From assembly GCA_947625205.1 (NCBI GenBank), contig CANQNN010000003.1, forward strand, positions 46,674 through 110,673: a stretch of DNA of 64,000 bases, in the 5' to 3' direction. Source of the DNA: an uncultured Lachnospiraceae bacterium. GTDB lineage: Bacteria > Bacillota > Clostridia > Lachnospirales > Lachnospiraceae. Positions within the stretch are counted from its first letter, which is position 1, and each line of letters starts with the position of its first letter. Of the stretch, positions 36,560-45,093 are shown piece after piece. Both the position numbers and the translations under genes were made by a program. The notes under the pieces were generated by a model, which was not told the DNA's origin, searched no databases, and worked only from the letters and a program-made list of their open reading frames with translations.

Positions 36560-37531
36560 CTAATTATCTCCGTATGTCCAGCCATACACATCATAACAAT
36601 CCTTGCAAAGTTCCAGTTTATCATATTCACATTTGCTCAATATTTCTCTGTATTTATTTTCCTGCGGAGAATTCCAGCATTCCAAAATACTCTTTGTTGC
36701 AATATTTCCCAGCGTCATGACACCATCTTGATCAGCGCAGCAAGCAGTAATATCTCCGTTCCACCGCACAGCTATTGTATCAAATATTTGGGGACAACAA
36801 ATGTACCTTCTTTTTATTTGATCCTGATGCTCTTGAATCTTTTTGATCTCACTTTTGTACCTTTCATCCCGAATTTTATCCAAATCTATAAATTCCAGTG
36901 TTGTGATACCAACCTCTACCTTATCACAAATGTTCTTACATCTTTCGCGGAACGCCTGTACCTTCTCGCCGCTCTCATTTGTCACCGAAGTACCAATTGT
37001 AATATAAGGGAATTCTTTATCTCCGCGAAGCCGGTACAGCAATTCTATTTTCTGCATCAACTCTTCAAAATTGTCTTTCTGCCTTAGCATCCTGTATCCT
37101 TCAGCGTCAACTCCCTGAAAAGAAAACTTAATGGACGAAAGCTCGGCATCGATCATTTCCTGCATCATAGCCTCGTTCAAAAGGCTGCCGTTCGTCGTCA
37201 GATGCGTGATAATATTATTTTCCTTCGCGATCCGCAAATATTCCGTCAAATGAGGATGCAGAGTTGGCTCTCCCTGTCCTACGAACTTAAGCGCCACAGG
37301 ATATTCTTTTATCTCCTCAATAACTCTCTGATATATCTCATCCGTCATATAACCGCGGCTTCTGGTGCTTGTACCAACTCCCGTCTTACACATAAGGCAT
37401 TGAAAATTACAATGATTTGTAACTTCAAATTCAATGATTTTGGGGAATTCAGGCAGATTACAGATTTTATCCTGAACCCCACCATTATCAATTGTTTTAT
37501 ATATTTCTTTCAATCTGTTAACTCTATCCAT
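36560..37531 (-). CDS. Radical SAM/SPASM domain protein
   Basis: 323 residues. Cluster motif C-NFQ-C-LM-C at 41-48, KFVGQGEPTLHPHL, and a C-terminal SPASM region with YICCPQIF, ITACCADQDG and ELCKDCYDVYGW. It is inserted between rfbF and rfbG, so it probably acts on the CDP-sugar or on the finished dideoxy sugar. A radical step on a deoxysugar (dehydration, epimerisation or oxidation) is possible but not shown. Close in layout to the radical SAM gene at 30794. AGGA before the start. Confidence 0.85.
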   Translation of the reverse strand: MDRVNRLKEIYKTIDNGGVQDKICNLPEFPKIIEFEVTNHCNFQCLMCKTGVGTSTRSRGYMTDEIYQRVIEEIKEYPVALKFVGQGEPTLHPHLTEYLRIAKENNIITHLTTNGSLLNEAMMQEMIDAELSSIKFSFQGVDAEGYRMLRQKDNFEELMQKIELLYRLRGDKEFPYITIGTSVTNESGEKVQAFRERCKNICDKVEVGITTLEFIDLDKIRDERYKSEIKKIQEHQDQIKRRYICCPQIFDTIAVRWNGDITACCADQDGVMTLGNIATKSILECWNSPQENKYREILSKCEYDKLELCKDCYDVYGWTYGDN

Positions 37532-37534
37532 AAT

Positions 37535-38320
37535 CTAATCCTCCCACACCTTCCATGGCGCCTGTTTTTTCTTCCACATTGTATTTAATTGATCCCGATC
37601 CCTCATAGTATCCATCGCTTTCCAGAAACCGGTATGTTTATAAGAATTCAATTGACCGTCCCTCGCTAAATGCTCCAGCGGCTCCTGTTCGAAAATAAGC
37701 TTTTCATCCTCACGCAGATAATCAAACATGCCATAATCCGCCACCATAAAACCGCCGTTGATCCAACCGCCATCGCCTTGCGGTTTTTCCATAAATTCCC
37801 GAATCGTGCCGTCATCTGCTATATTCAGCATACCGTATTTACCGTTCGGCTGTACTGCCGTAACTGTTACCAGCTTATGACTTTTCCTATGGTTTCTTAC
37901 CAATGCCTCAACATCCACATCCGCCACGCCATCCCCATAAGTAAGCATAAATGATTCCCCTGCCGGAATATAGGGTTGGATATGCTTGATTCGGTATCCG
38001 GTCATACTTTCTTCTCCGGTATCGATCAAAGTAACTTTCCAAGGTTCCGCCACATTATTATGAACTATCATCTTATTATCATTGGAAAAATCAAATGTGA
38101 CGTCAGACATATGCAGGAAATAATCTGCAAAATACTCCTTGATCACATATCCCTTATAACCGCAGCAGATAATGAATTCATTATATCCGTAGGCAGAATA
38201 TATTTTCATGATATGCCACAGTATGGGCATCTCGCCGATCTCGATCATCGGTTTCGGTTTTAAATAGGATTCTTCACTGATCCTTGTCCCTTTACCGCCT
38301 GCTAATATCACAACCTTCAT
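37535..38320 (-). CDS. rfbF: Glucose-1-phosphate cytidylyltransferase
   Basis: 261 residues, normal for RfbF. Nucleotidyltransferase motif VILAGGKGTRISEES near the start, KPKPMIEIG, TYGDGVADVDV with the metal-binding Asp, and GGFMV. The C-terminal WKAMDTMRDRDQLN is diagnostic of the glucose-1-phosphate cytidylyltransferase family. It forms CDP-glucose, the entry to the dideoxysugar pathway. Located three bases after the radical SAM stop region and followed upstream by rfbH. GGAG before ATG. Confidence 0.95.
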   Translation of the reverse strand: MKVVILAGGKGTRISEESYLKPKPMIEIGEMPILWHIMKIYSAYGYNEFIICCGYKGYVIKEYFADYFLHMSDVTFDFSNDNKMIVHNNVAEPWKVTLIDTGEESMTGYRIKHIQPYIPAGESFMLTYGDGVADVDVEALVRNHRKSHKLVTVTAVQPNGKYGMLNIADDGTIREFMEKPQGDGGWINGGFMVADYGMFDYLREDEKLIFEQEPLEHLARDGQLNSYKHTGFWKAMDTMRDRDQLNTMWKKKQAPWKVWED

Positions 38321-38332
38321 CGCATGTTACTC

Positions 38333-39670
38333 CTAATATCTCTCTGTAAATTCACGGATACTGGTTATCATATAATCCAGCTTCTCCCGATTCATCCCCG
38401 GATAGACGCCGATCCATAAGGAATTACTCATGATAATATCCGTATTAGTCAAGGTTCCTGCTACGCGATATCCTTCTCCGGCACTGCGCATCTCATCAAA
38501 ACAGGGATGCTTGATGTAATTACCTGAAAACAGATTGCGCGTCTGGATATTTCTTTCTTCCAGGAACTGCGCCAGTTCATCACGGGTAAATCCGGCATCC
38601 TCCCGCACAGTCATCAGAAAGCCGAACCAGCTGGGATCTGCCTTCTGCTCTTTCTCCGGCAGGATCAGATGCTTGTCCGCAAATGCCAGATTCTCCCGCA
38701 GATACTGCCAGTTATGCTTTCTGGCCTCCACAAATCCCGGCAGCTTCTTAAGCTGCGCACAGCCTACAGACGCCTGCATATCGGTAGACTTCAGATTATA
38801 ACCGAAATGGGAATAAACATATTTATGATCGTATCCCATCGGGAGCTCTCCAAACTGCTGGTCGTATCTGTGTTTGCATGTATTATCCACTCCGGAAGCG
38901 CACCAGCAGTCGCGCCCCCAATCCCTGAAGGAATTGACCAGCCGGTATAGCTGTGTATTATTGGTACAGACCGCGCCGCCTTCTCCCAATGTAATATGAT
39001 GCGGCGGATAAAAACTGTATGTAGAGATATCTCCTATCGTCCCCGTTTTGCACCACTTTCCGTTATACAAATACTCCGAACCCAGCGCATCACAGTTGTC
39101 TTCGATCAGCCATAAGCTATACTTATCGCAGAAATCCTTTACGCTCTGTAAATCAAACGGATTGCCTAAAGTATGGGCAATGAACACAGCTTTCGTTTTG
39201 TCGCTTCTGGCCTCCTCCAATTTACTGACGTCTATATTATACTCCGGTATCGTCACATCCAGAAATACCGGAACGGCGCCATACTGCACGATCGGCGCTA
39301 CAGTCGTCGGAAACGCCGCTGCAACGGTAATCACCTCATCGCCCTTCTTCACCCTTCTCTCTCCTAATTTGGGAGAGGTCAGAGCCATAAAAGCGCATAA
39401 ATTTGCAGAAGAACCTGAATTGACCAGCGAGCAGTGCTTTACGCCCAAGTATTCGGACAGACCCGCTTCAAACTCCTCCACGTAATGTCCCGATGTCAGC
39501 CAGAACTCCAATGCGGCATCCACCAGATTCACCATTTCATCGGCGTCATAGACGCGACCGGAATATTGAATACGGTCACCGGGTGTAAATTCTTTGTCTT
39601 TCAAATGTTCTGTCATGTAATACTGCCTTACCAGTTCTTCAATCTGCTTTTTAATATCCGTTCCGTTCAT
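38333..39670 (-). CDS. rfbH: CDP-4-keto-6-deoxyglucose 3-dehydrase (E1)
   Basis: 445 residues. PLP fold of the aminotransferase family, but the usual Lys is replaced by His in SFYPPHHITLGEGGA (His225), the hallmark of the 3-dehydrase. Cys255, Cys257 and Cys265 form the C-x-C-x7-C part of the iron-sulfur site of E1. It removes the C3 hydroxyl on the way to 3,6-dideoxyhexoses. The usual E3 flavo-iron-sulfur reductase (RfbI/AscD) is not in the window. ATG at 39670 has AAGGA nine bases upstream; ATG 39748 would read into the glycosyltransferase remnant. Confidence 0.93.
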   Translation of the reverse strand: MNGTDIKKQIEELVRQYYMTEHLKDKEFTPGDRIQYSGRVYDADEMVNLVDAALEFWLTSGHYVEEFEAGLSEYLGVKHCSLVNSGSSANLCAFMALTSPKLGERRVKKGDEVITVAAAFPTTVAPIVQYGAVPVFLDVTIPEYNIDVSKLEEARSDKTKAVFIAHTLGNPFDLQSVKDFCDKYSLWLIEDNCDALGSEYLYNGKWCKTGTIGDISTYSFYPPHHITLGEGGAVCTNNTQLYRLVNSFRDWGRDCWCASGVDNTCKHRYDQQFGELPMGYDHKYVYSHFGYNLKSTDMQASVGCAQLKKLPGFVEARKHNWQYLRENLAFADKHLILPEKEQKADPSWFGFLMTVREDAGFTRDELAQFLEERNIQTRNLFSGNYIKHPCFDEMRSAGEGYRVAGTLTNTDIIMSNSLWIGVYPGMNREKLDYMITSIREFTERY

Positions 39671-39707
39671 TAGTACGTTCCTTTCCGTTTCAAATATTTT
39701 TACACTC

Positions 39708-40829
39708 TCAGGAAGGCAGCACCTGCAAATGTTCATAGTTGCCTCCATTCAAAATTGCCCCAATTAACGCACCCGATGAGTATGAGCACAGCATACAATC
39801 GCATAAAGACAAGCCATAGACTTCCTCCATATATTCAACGACCGTATCTCTGTCATAAGTCTGATAACATACCGCTTTTTAATCACCGCTAAAGAGCCAT
39901 TTAACAAATTCTCTTCTGTCATCTGTTTTTTCAAATTTCTGTGCAACCCATTGACGGATCTCTGTATAGGCTGCGAACGGGACCCGCCTTCTGTCTGTAT
40001 ACAGCAGCGCATCTCCAAATACACTCTTCAGACAGGCAATGCTGTCCTCAAAGTAAGTGGTTACAAAGATATGGGAACACCCCCAACGTTCCTGATACTC
40101 TTTGATAATCGGTATCAGCCTGTCAACGGTCAAGTGATGCGGATGAGCTTTCAGTATATCTATGCCGCTCTCCTCTGCGTCTATAGAAAACTCTTCCCGC
40201 AACGCAACTCCCATTATCTTCATTTCCGGCCGGAATAACCTCGAAAAGGTTCCCTTATATCTGGCATAAACTTCGTCCTGAATCCGCAGCCACTTTGTGC
40301 CCGCCGCATTCAATTTTCTATAATATTCTCTCCAGTCTCCCCCGCATATAAATTTTATATCCGGGCTTTCCAGACCGTACTTCCGCTTAACCTTTCGGTT
40401 AGCATATTTCCTGCCTATTGCACCGACCAATATATATTTATCTTTGCTGTTATTTAGCAGTTCATGCAAGGATGCATTCGGTTTAAAAACATATTCCCAC
40501 ACATTATCATGCCCAATCACATCCTCCTCCAGATAATGCTCCCACTCAAAATCCACCACGGGAATCATATGGTTGCTTTCAGCCCATTCACATTGCACCA
40601 ATGCATTTTTGCACAGAGCCGCTATTCCCAGTCCTATAATCGGATATCTTAGTATACAATATCGCTCCCCTTCTGATTTGTTCTTGGAGAGATAGTATTC
40701 ATGATAAACGATATTATCCCTATATCTGCTGCTATTGTGAACATACTGCGACCATAGACTGATAAACCACGGTCTCGATAACATATTTGTTACTAAAATA
40801 TCGGCGGCTTTTTTCACATTAACGCCCAA
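39708..40829 (-). pseudogene. Fucosyltransferase-like protein interrupted by an in-frame stop
   Basis: A 374-codon frame starting at TTG 40829 (AAGGAGG upstream) is broken by TAA at 39879-39881 after 316 codons. The same frame continues for 57 more residues, reading YDRDTVVEYMEEVYGLSL, then LCSYSSGALIGAILNGG, before TGA at 39708. That tail looks like a genuine C-terminal domain of nucleotide-sugar binding transferases. The body has MGVALREEF and KAHPHHLTVDRLIP, in the positions of the HxRGTD and GHP motifs of O-fucosyltransferase-like enzymes (compare the intact 60220 gene). Without the tail the enzyme is probably inactive, unless the stop is suppressed. Confidence 0.7.
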
Positions 40830-40873
40830 TCCTTCACTCCTCCTTCTGTAAAAACATATAATCGATTATAATA

Positions 40874-41968
40874 CTACAGACACATATGTGCAAATTTGTA
40901 CAACAAGCATCCAAACGAATATTTAGGATTTGAAAATCTTCTATCATATACATAATTTAATTTAAACCACAGTCGGTTGACCCATGTGATCATCCGCAAT
41001 TTTAATACAAAAGTGATGGGCGTTTTCTGTATATGAACCGTTTCCAATGCATGATGCAAAAAGGTGTCGTTCAATTTAAGATAATCTATATCCTTATCCT
41101 CCACAAATACCAAATATCTTACTCGGGAAATTTCATCCGTCATATGATCATAAAATCCGCAAGTCGCCCGATACAAAAAACCTCTGTATAAACTTAAATA
41201 CACAGAGAGATAATCCCTGTCTTTGCAGTACAGTTCACGCAGCAGCGGCTCATTCTTATCCCAATAGTAAACAGCATTATCATAAGTATAGGATGGCGGT
41301 ATGTTCATACCCTCAAGGTTACTGCGCGTTCTCGAATATCTGCCTTTCTTCTCTTCGCTTTCCGGTCGCACAATCTCTATTTCCCCATTTAAATAAGCAT
41401 GCTTTGTATACAATGGATATTGGTAAAGTATTTCCAGATCCCATATCAGCCATGGATATGATGTAAATGAACAGTCAAGGCTTTTCGCCCAGGGTGTAAT
41501 ACTCTTAAACGCATCTCTGCGGTATACAATATAACTGCCATGAGAGTAAATCTCACTGTAATATAACCATTTCGCTCCGCTTATAAGACCCGACACGCAA
41601 TCATGATTGGCATAAGCATTGCGCATCACATCACAATTTGTGCGTCGCAGCAATTCCAAATAGACCGGTAAGTTCTCCGTTACTAAATGATCGTTGTCCT
41701 GTAACAACATAACATATCGTCCGGATCCCCTGGACAATGCCAGATACCAGTTCCGGAAAGGGCCAACATTATTTTCATTTACATAAATTTTCAGCCTGTC
41801 ATCTTCAATCTCTCTTAACCTATCTATACATCCATCTTCCGAAGCATTATCACTTATCACTACCTCTACTTCTTTTCCTTTATAAGCCAGAATTTCCTTA
41901 ACACATTCCACTAGTTTCATACCGCCATTATATGTGGGAATACATATACTTAATTCATATTCTTCCAT
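40874..41968 (-). CDS. Family 2 glycosyltransferase
   Basis: About 364 residues. GT-A domain with LSICIPTYNGG at the start, VVISDNASEDG, and MLLQDNDHL as the metal-binding segment, followed by a longer C-terminal region without clear membrane helices. ATG at 41968 is seven bases after GGGAG; ATG 41971 also possible. It has its own promoter (42079-42107). Donor unknown. The upstream leader contains the start of a lost amidotransferase gene. Confidence 0.87.
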   Translation of the reverse strand: MEEYELSICIPTYNGGMKLVECVKEILAYKGKEVEVVISDNASEDGCIDRLREIEDDRLKIYVNENNVGPFRNWYLALSRGSGRYVMLLQDNDHLVTENLPVYLELLRRTNCDVMRNAYANHDCVSGLISGAKWLYYSEIYSHGSYIVYRRDAFKSITPWAKSLDCSFTSYPWLIWDLEILYQYPLYTKHAYLNGEIEIVRPESEEKKGRYSRTRSNLEGMNIPPSYTYDNAVYYWDKNEPLLRELYCKDRDYLSVYLSLYRGFLYRATCGFYDHMTDEISRVRYLVFVEDKDIDYLKLNDTFLHHALETVHIQKTPITFVLKLRMITWVNRLWFKLNYVYDRRFSNPKYSFGCLLYKFAHMCL

Positions 41969-42078
41969 CATTACTCTCCCTCTCACCCACTCTCCCAGCA
42001 CAAGTATCTACCAGACATTCTCCGAAGCTATCCGTCCGTCAATAAAAGAGCCCTGCATCGTCCCGATCCATTCTAATC

Positions 42079-42107
42079 AGTATATCATTGGAACGATACA
42101 TCGTCAA
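42079..42107 (-). promoter_or_regulatory. Sigma70-like promoter of the GT2 at 40874
   Basis: Minus strand TTGACG (42102-42107), 17-base spacer, TATACT (42079-42084), about 110 bases upstream of the GT2 start. It lies in the 200-base gap that also holds the amidotransferase remnant. Confidence 0.68.
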
Positions 42108-42146
42108 TTTCACCGATTTGGGGATAACACCGGCTGTCTTCCCTTC

Positions 42147-42173
42147 TCAGGAATATCCCACAATACCGCACAT
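42147..42173 (-). pseudogene. First codons of a lost class II glutamine amidotransferase
   Basis: ATG at 42173 directly follows the stop of the GT4 gene and has GAGGAA upstream. It reads Met-Cys-Gly-Ile-Val-Gly-Tyr-Ser and then TGA. That is the exact N terminus of asparagine synthases and GlmS-type Ntn glutamine amidotransferases, in which Cys2 is the nucleophile. Nothing recognisable follows, so the rest was deleted or replaced. Confidence 0.6.
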
Positions 42174-43382
42174 TTATCTCTTCCTCTTTCCGAAGCCGTC
42201 TGCCACCGACTGATAGAAACCGATCAACTCCTCATACACCCGGTCCGGCGACAGGCGCTCGATGCTCGTTGCCGCCTGCCGTCCCATTTCCGCTCTCTCA
42301 TCTTCCGACATGCAGATCACCTGCGTCATTTTTTCCAACAGCTGCACATGATTCTCCCGTTCAATCAGGAAACCGTTCTCTCCGTCCTCGATCAGCTGCT
42401 CAAAGCTTGCTCCGCGTGTTCCGATGACGATCCGCTCTAGTGCCATGGATTCGATACATGTGTTGGGCAGATTATCGATCCGCGAGGGTAGCACCACTGC
42501 CTCCGCATGCCGTACCAGCGCATAGAGCTGCTGTCTGTCGCTGACGGCATTCAGGATGATAAGGCGATCCTGATACTGCTCTGCCACCGATGCTCTGATA
42601 TAGGCAGCCGCATCTATCCATTCCCCGTTCAAACACATCTGCGAGGTCCGCCCCACAAAAGCAAAGCAGTGCTCCGGATTCTGTGCAAAGAAATCATTCA
42701 AAACCGCACAGATGGTATGCACGCCTTTGAGATAACCTAATGTACCGTAGAAAAGCAGATATCTGCGTCCTTCCAACCGTTGCAGATATGTCTTTACTCC
42801 CGTCCCCTCCCCTGTCTCAGCATCCATCCAAAAGGGACTTTCTATCACCCGGATCTCACCCCGGAACTTACGCGCCGTAATTTCAGCAATGATCCGGCTG
42901 GGGGCAAATACAGCATCACACCGGTGCAGAGATAGCAGCTGCACTCTCTCATCTATTTTCAACGCATTCACAGCCCTATCGTAGTCAAAATCCGGCAGAC
43001 AGGCCTGGCGCCAAAGAGCCACATAGCACGAGATCCTGACAACCGATGGCGTACGCACCGTTCGGAGAATAGGAAGCGCATCCGAGGCACAATAGTGTAT
43101 CAGTTCAAAATTTTTGCTATGTTGTAACTGCCTCAGCTTTCTGTCCACGACCCACGACCGCCCCAGAAGATTCCACAGATAAAAACGCCTAATCGGATAG
43201 CGGATCCTGTACACCTCGATGTCCTGTTCCCAGAGGATCCGCCTGTCTTCATGGCTGATCACAAGAACAGTCACCTCATGCCCATGCTTCTTCAACATCC
43301 TTGCCAGATTAGCACTATAGGTGCCCAGTCCGCCGTATGTTTCCTCAGTGACAAACTCCACTGTTGCAATCGCGATACGCAT
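42174..43382 (-). CDS. Family 4 glycosyltransferase
   Basis: 402 residues, GT-B fold. The N-terminal acceptor domain includes YGGLGTYSANLARML; the C-terminal donor domain has YGTLGYLKGVHTI and the EX7E-type segment LPSRIDNLPNTCIESMA. ENGFLIE follows. Retaining transfer from a nucleotide sugar to the growing lipid-linked glycan in the cytoplasm is expected. It lies between the asparagine-synthase-like gene and the amidotransferase remnant. GGAAAAACT before ATG. Confidence 0.9.
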   Translation of the reverse strand: MRIAIATVEFVTEETYGGLGTYSANLARMLKKHGHEVTVLVISHEDRRILWEQDIEVYRIRYPIRRFYLWNLLGRSWVVDRKLRQLQHSKNFELIHYCASDALPILRTVRTPSVVRISCYVALWRQACLPDFDYDRAVNALKIDERVQLLSLHRCDAVFAPSRIIAEITARKFRGEIRVIESPFWMDAETGEGTGVKTYLQRLEGRRYLLFYGTLGYLKGVHTICAVLNDFFAQNPEHCFAFVGRTSQMCLNGEWIDAAAYIRASVAEQYQDRLIILNAVSDRQQLYALVRHAEAVVLPSRIDNLPNTCIESMALERIVIGTRGASFEQLIEDGENGFLIERENHVQLLEKMTQVICMSEDERAEMGRQAATSIERLSPDRVYEELIGFYQSVADGFGKRKR

Positions 43383-43403
43383 AGTTTTTCCTCTTTCTAT
43401 TTT

Positions 43404-45089
43404 CTATCCGTTGCTGTTCATTCCGAAATACAGTTTACCCATCCCGAGCACAGTCAGCGCCTGTGCCTTCTCGGTCACATTTCCCTGCTCAAACAGCAAA
43501 CGTATATCCGCCCGTAAGCCGTTCGAAATACACGAAGCACCTATAGCATCTTCGTAATACTTCTGCAGAAAAATCTGTACCTCTGGGTCACGGTCATACC
43601 AGTAATCAACAGGATTCATATTATCACTGAGCTTGTGCCCGAGAAGTTGCCCCGCCATCCGCTTCAGCCTACGCTTTGCAAAGGTCGCATCTCTAAGCAG
43701 CCACAGTTCTTTCTTGGGTTGGACGCCCGCCCATTTTTCCCAGCCGTAACCAGTCGCTTCACTATACCGTTCACGCAGCCATTTCAAGTAGATATAATGA
43801 TGGACTCTGTATCTGACCGGGATACTACAACAGACATCTAAAAAATCTACATCCAGGAAGGGCGATGCAACCTCAAAATATTCCTGCCGTATAGCGTATG
43901 TGGCCATCATACCCAAAAAACCTCGAGTGTACAAGGTAAATATCTCCTGATTCTCGTAGTGTTCTAAGATGCTGTTGTCAAAAGTGAAAGGCAACCGATC
44001 CGAACAGGCATTTGCTCCGTAGAATGGTTTTCCACAGGCAACATCCTCACTGCCGGCATAGCAAGAGATAATAACATCGCCAAGCATACCAGTATGCTCC
44101 ATTCCAAACAAATCATTACGCAGAACAGACAAAAAAGCTTTGCCGCCCGTAATGCTGTCGTATGCTGCTTCCCCATTGTTCAGCGCAAGAATCTCATCGA
44201 TATCATAAAGCCAGATACAATCGTCCAACTGCTTATAGTAATACTCGTGTTTTAGATCCCTCGCAATCCGGGAAGATATTTTATAGTCCAGATAATCTGC
44301 CTTACAGTAGGTAAAGTTTACCTGGTCCCGAAAACCCAGATCATGCGCCACCCATGATACCATCCGGCTATCCAGACCGCCTGACAGATCTACCAGATGT
44401 CTGTAGCCATATTCTCTATCCTTCTCAAACTCTCTCTGCACTGCTCGACGAAATGCCGTGTCAATTTTATCTACCGCCTGTTCCTCCGTAATGTCCTCCA
44501 TGTGGTTAAAGGTAGGCATATAATATTGTTCACAAACATATCCTTCCTCAGAAACCACAAATCTGCACCCGGGCAGCACACGATGTATCTCAAGAATAAA
44601 GGAAGAATCATCTATCATAAAGCCATAGGTCAGCATATACCGCGCCGCCAGTTCATTATAAGTATAAGGGATATGATTATATCGCAAAAGCGTGACGATC
44701 CAGTTCAGACGTGTAGAAACGATCAATCTGCCATCCGCCATATAATAATACAAAGACTTGCTTCCCGTATGATCTGTAAAAAAAATTTGTTCCGTATCCT
44801 TCATACAGAACCCCGCAAAACTACCGCGCAGCATGGTCGGAAAATCCGCCTGATGACTCAGTTCAACAAACGAATCCTCCCACAGACCTTTTCCGATCCC
44901 ATTCATAAGCTCCTGCTTATTCAGAACATAACCTTCCAGAAAGTAGCCCGCAGGAATTTTGACTGTATCTTTGTAAAATTTATTAAGTAAATTTGTATAC
45001 AGATACCCACGGCCAATCTTTTCCAATGTGCCGGATTTCCAGATATTCTCCGCACAATCAATGTTTTCACAGTAAAGCCATCCGTACAT
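43404..45089 (-). CDS. Asparagine-synthase-like amide ligase lacking the Cys nucleophile
   Basis: 561 residues with the two-domain layout of asparagine synthase B: an Ntn-like N-terminal domain (FAGFCMKDTE, DHTGSKSLYY) and a synthetase domain with the PP-loop VDLSGGLDSRM (236-243). The chain begins Met-Tyr-Gly, so Cys2 needed to hydrolyse glutamine is missing. It may use ammonia or another amine, as beta-lactam synthetase-type relatives do. An ATP-dependent amidation of a uronic acid in the glycan is a reasonable guess. It is four bases downstream of a GT4 gene. AAGGAGG before ATG. Confidence 0.8.
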   Translation of the reverse strand: MYGWLYCENIDCAENIWKSGTLEKIGRGYLYTNLLNKFYKDTVKIPAGYFLEGYVLNKQELMNGIGKGLWEDSFVELSHQADFPTMLRGSFAGFCMKDTEQIFFTDHTGSKSLYYYMADGRLIVSTRLNWIVTLLRYNHIPYTYNELAARYMLTYGFMIDDSSFILEIHRVLPGCRFVVSEEGYVCEQYYMPTFNHMEDITEEQAVDKIDTAFRRAVQREFEKDREYGYRHLVDLSGGLDSRMVSWVAHDLGFRDQVNFTYCKADYLDYKISSRIARDLKHEYYYKQLDDCIWLYDIDEILALNNGEAAYDSITGGKAFLSVLRNDLFGMEHTGMLGDVIISCYAGSEDVACGKPFYGANACSDRLPFTFDNSILEHYENQEIFTLYTRGFLGMMATYAIRQEYFEVASPFLDVDFLDVCCSIPVRYRVHHYIYLKWLRERYSEATGYGWEKWAGVQPKKELWLLRDATFAKRRLKRMAGQLLGHKLSDNMNPVDYWYDRDPEVQIFLQKYYEDAIGASCISNGLRADIRLLFEQGNVTEKAQALTVLGMGKLYFGMNSNG

Positions 45090-45093
45090 TCCG

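Noticed and set aside
39764..40024. 86-codon frame near the broken glycosyltransferase
   Set aside because: Reads in another frame than the conserved body and tail of the glycosyltransferase; explained by the in-frame stop instead.
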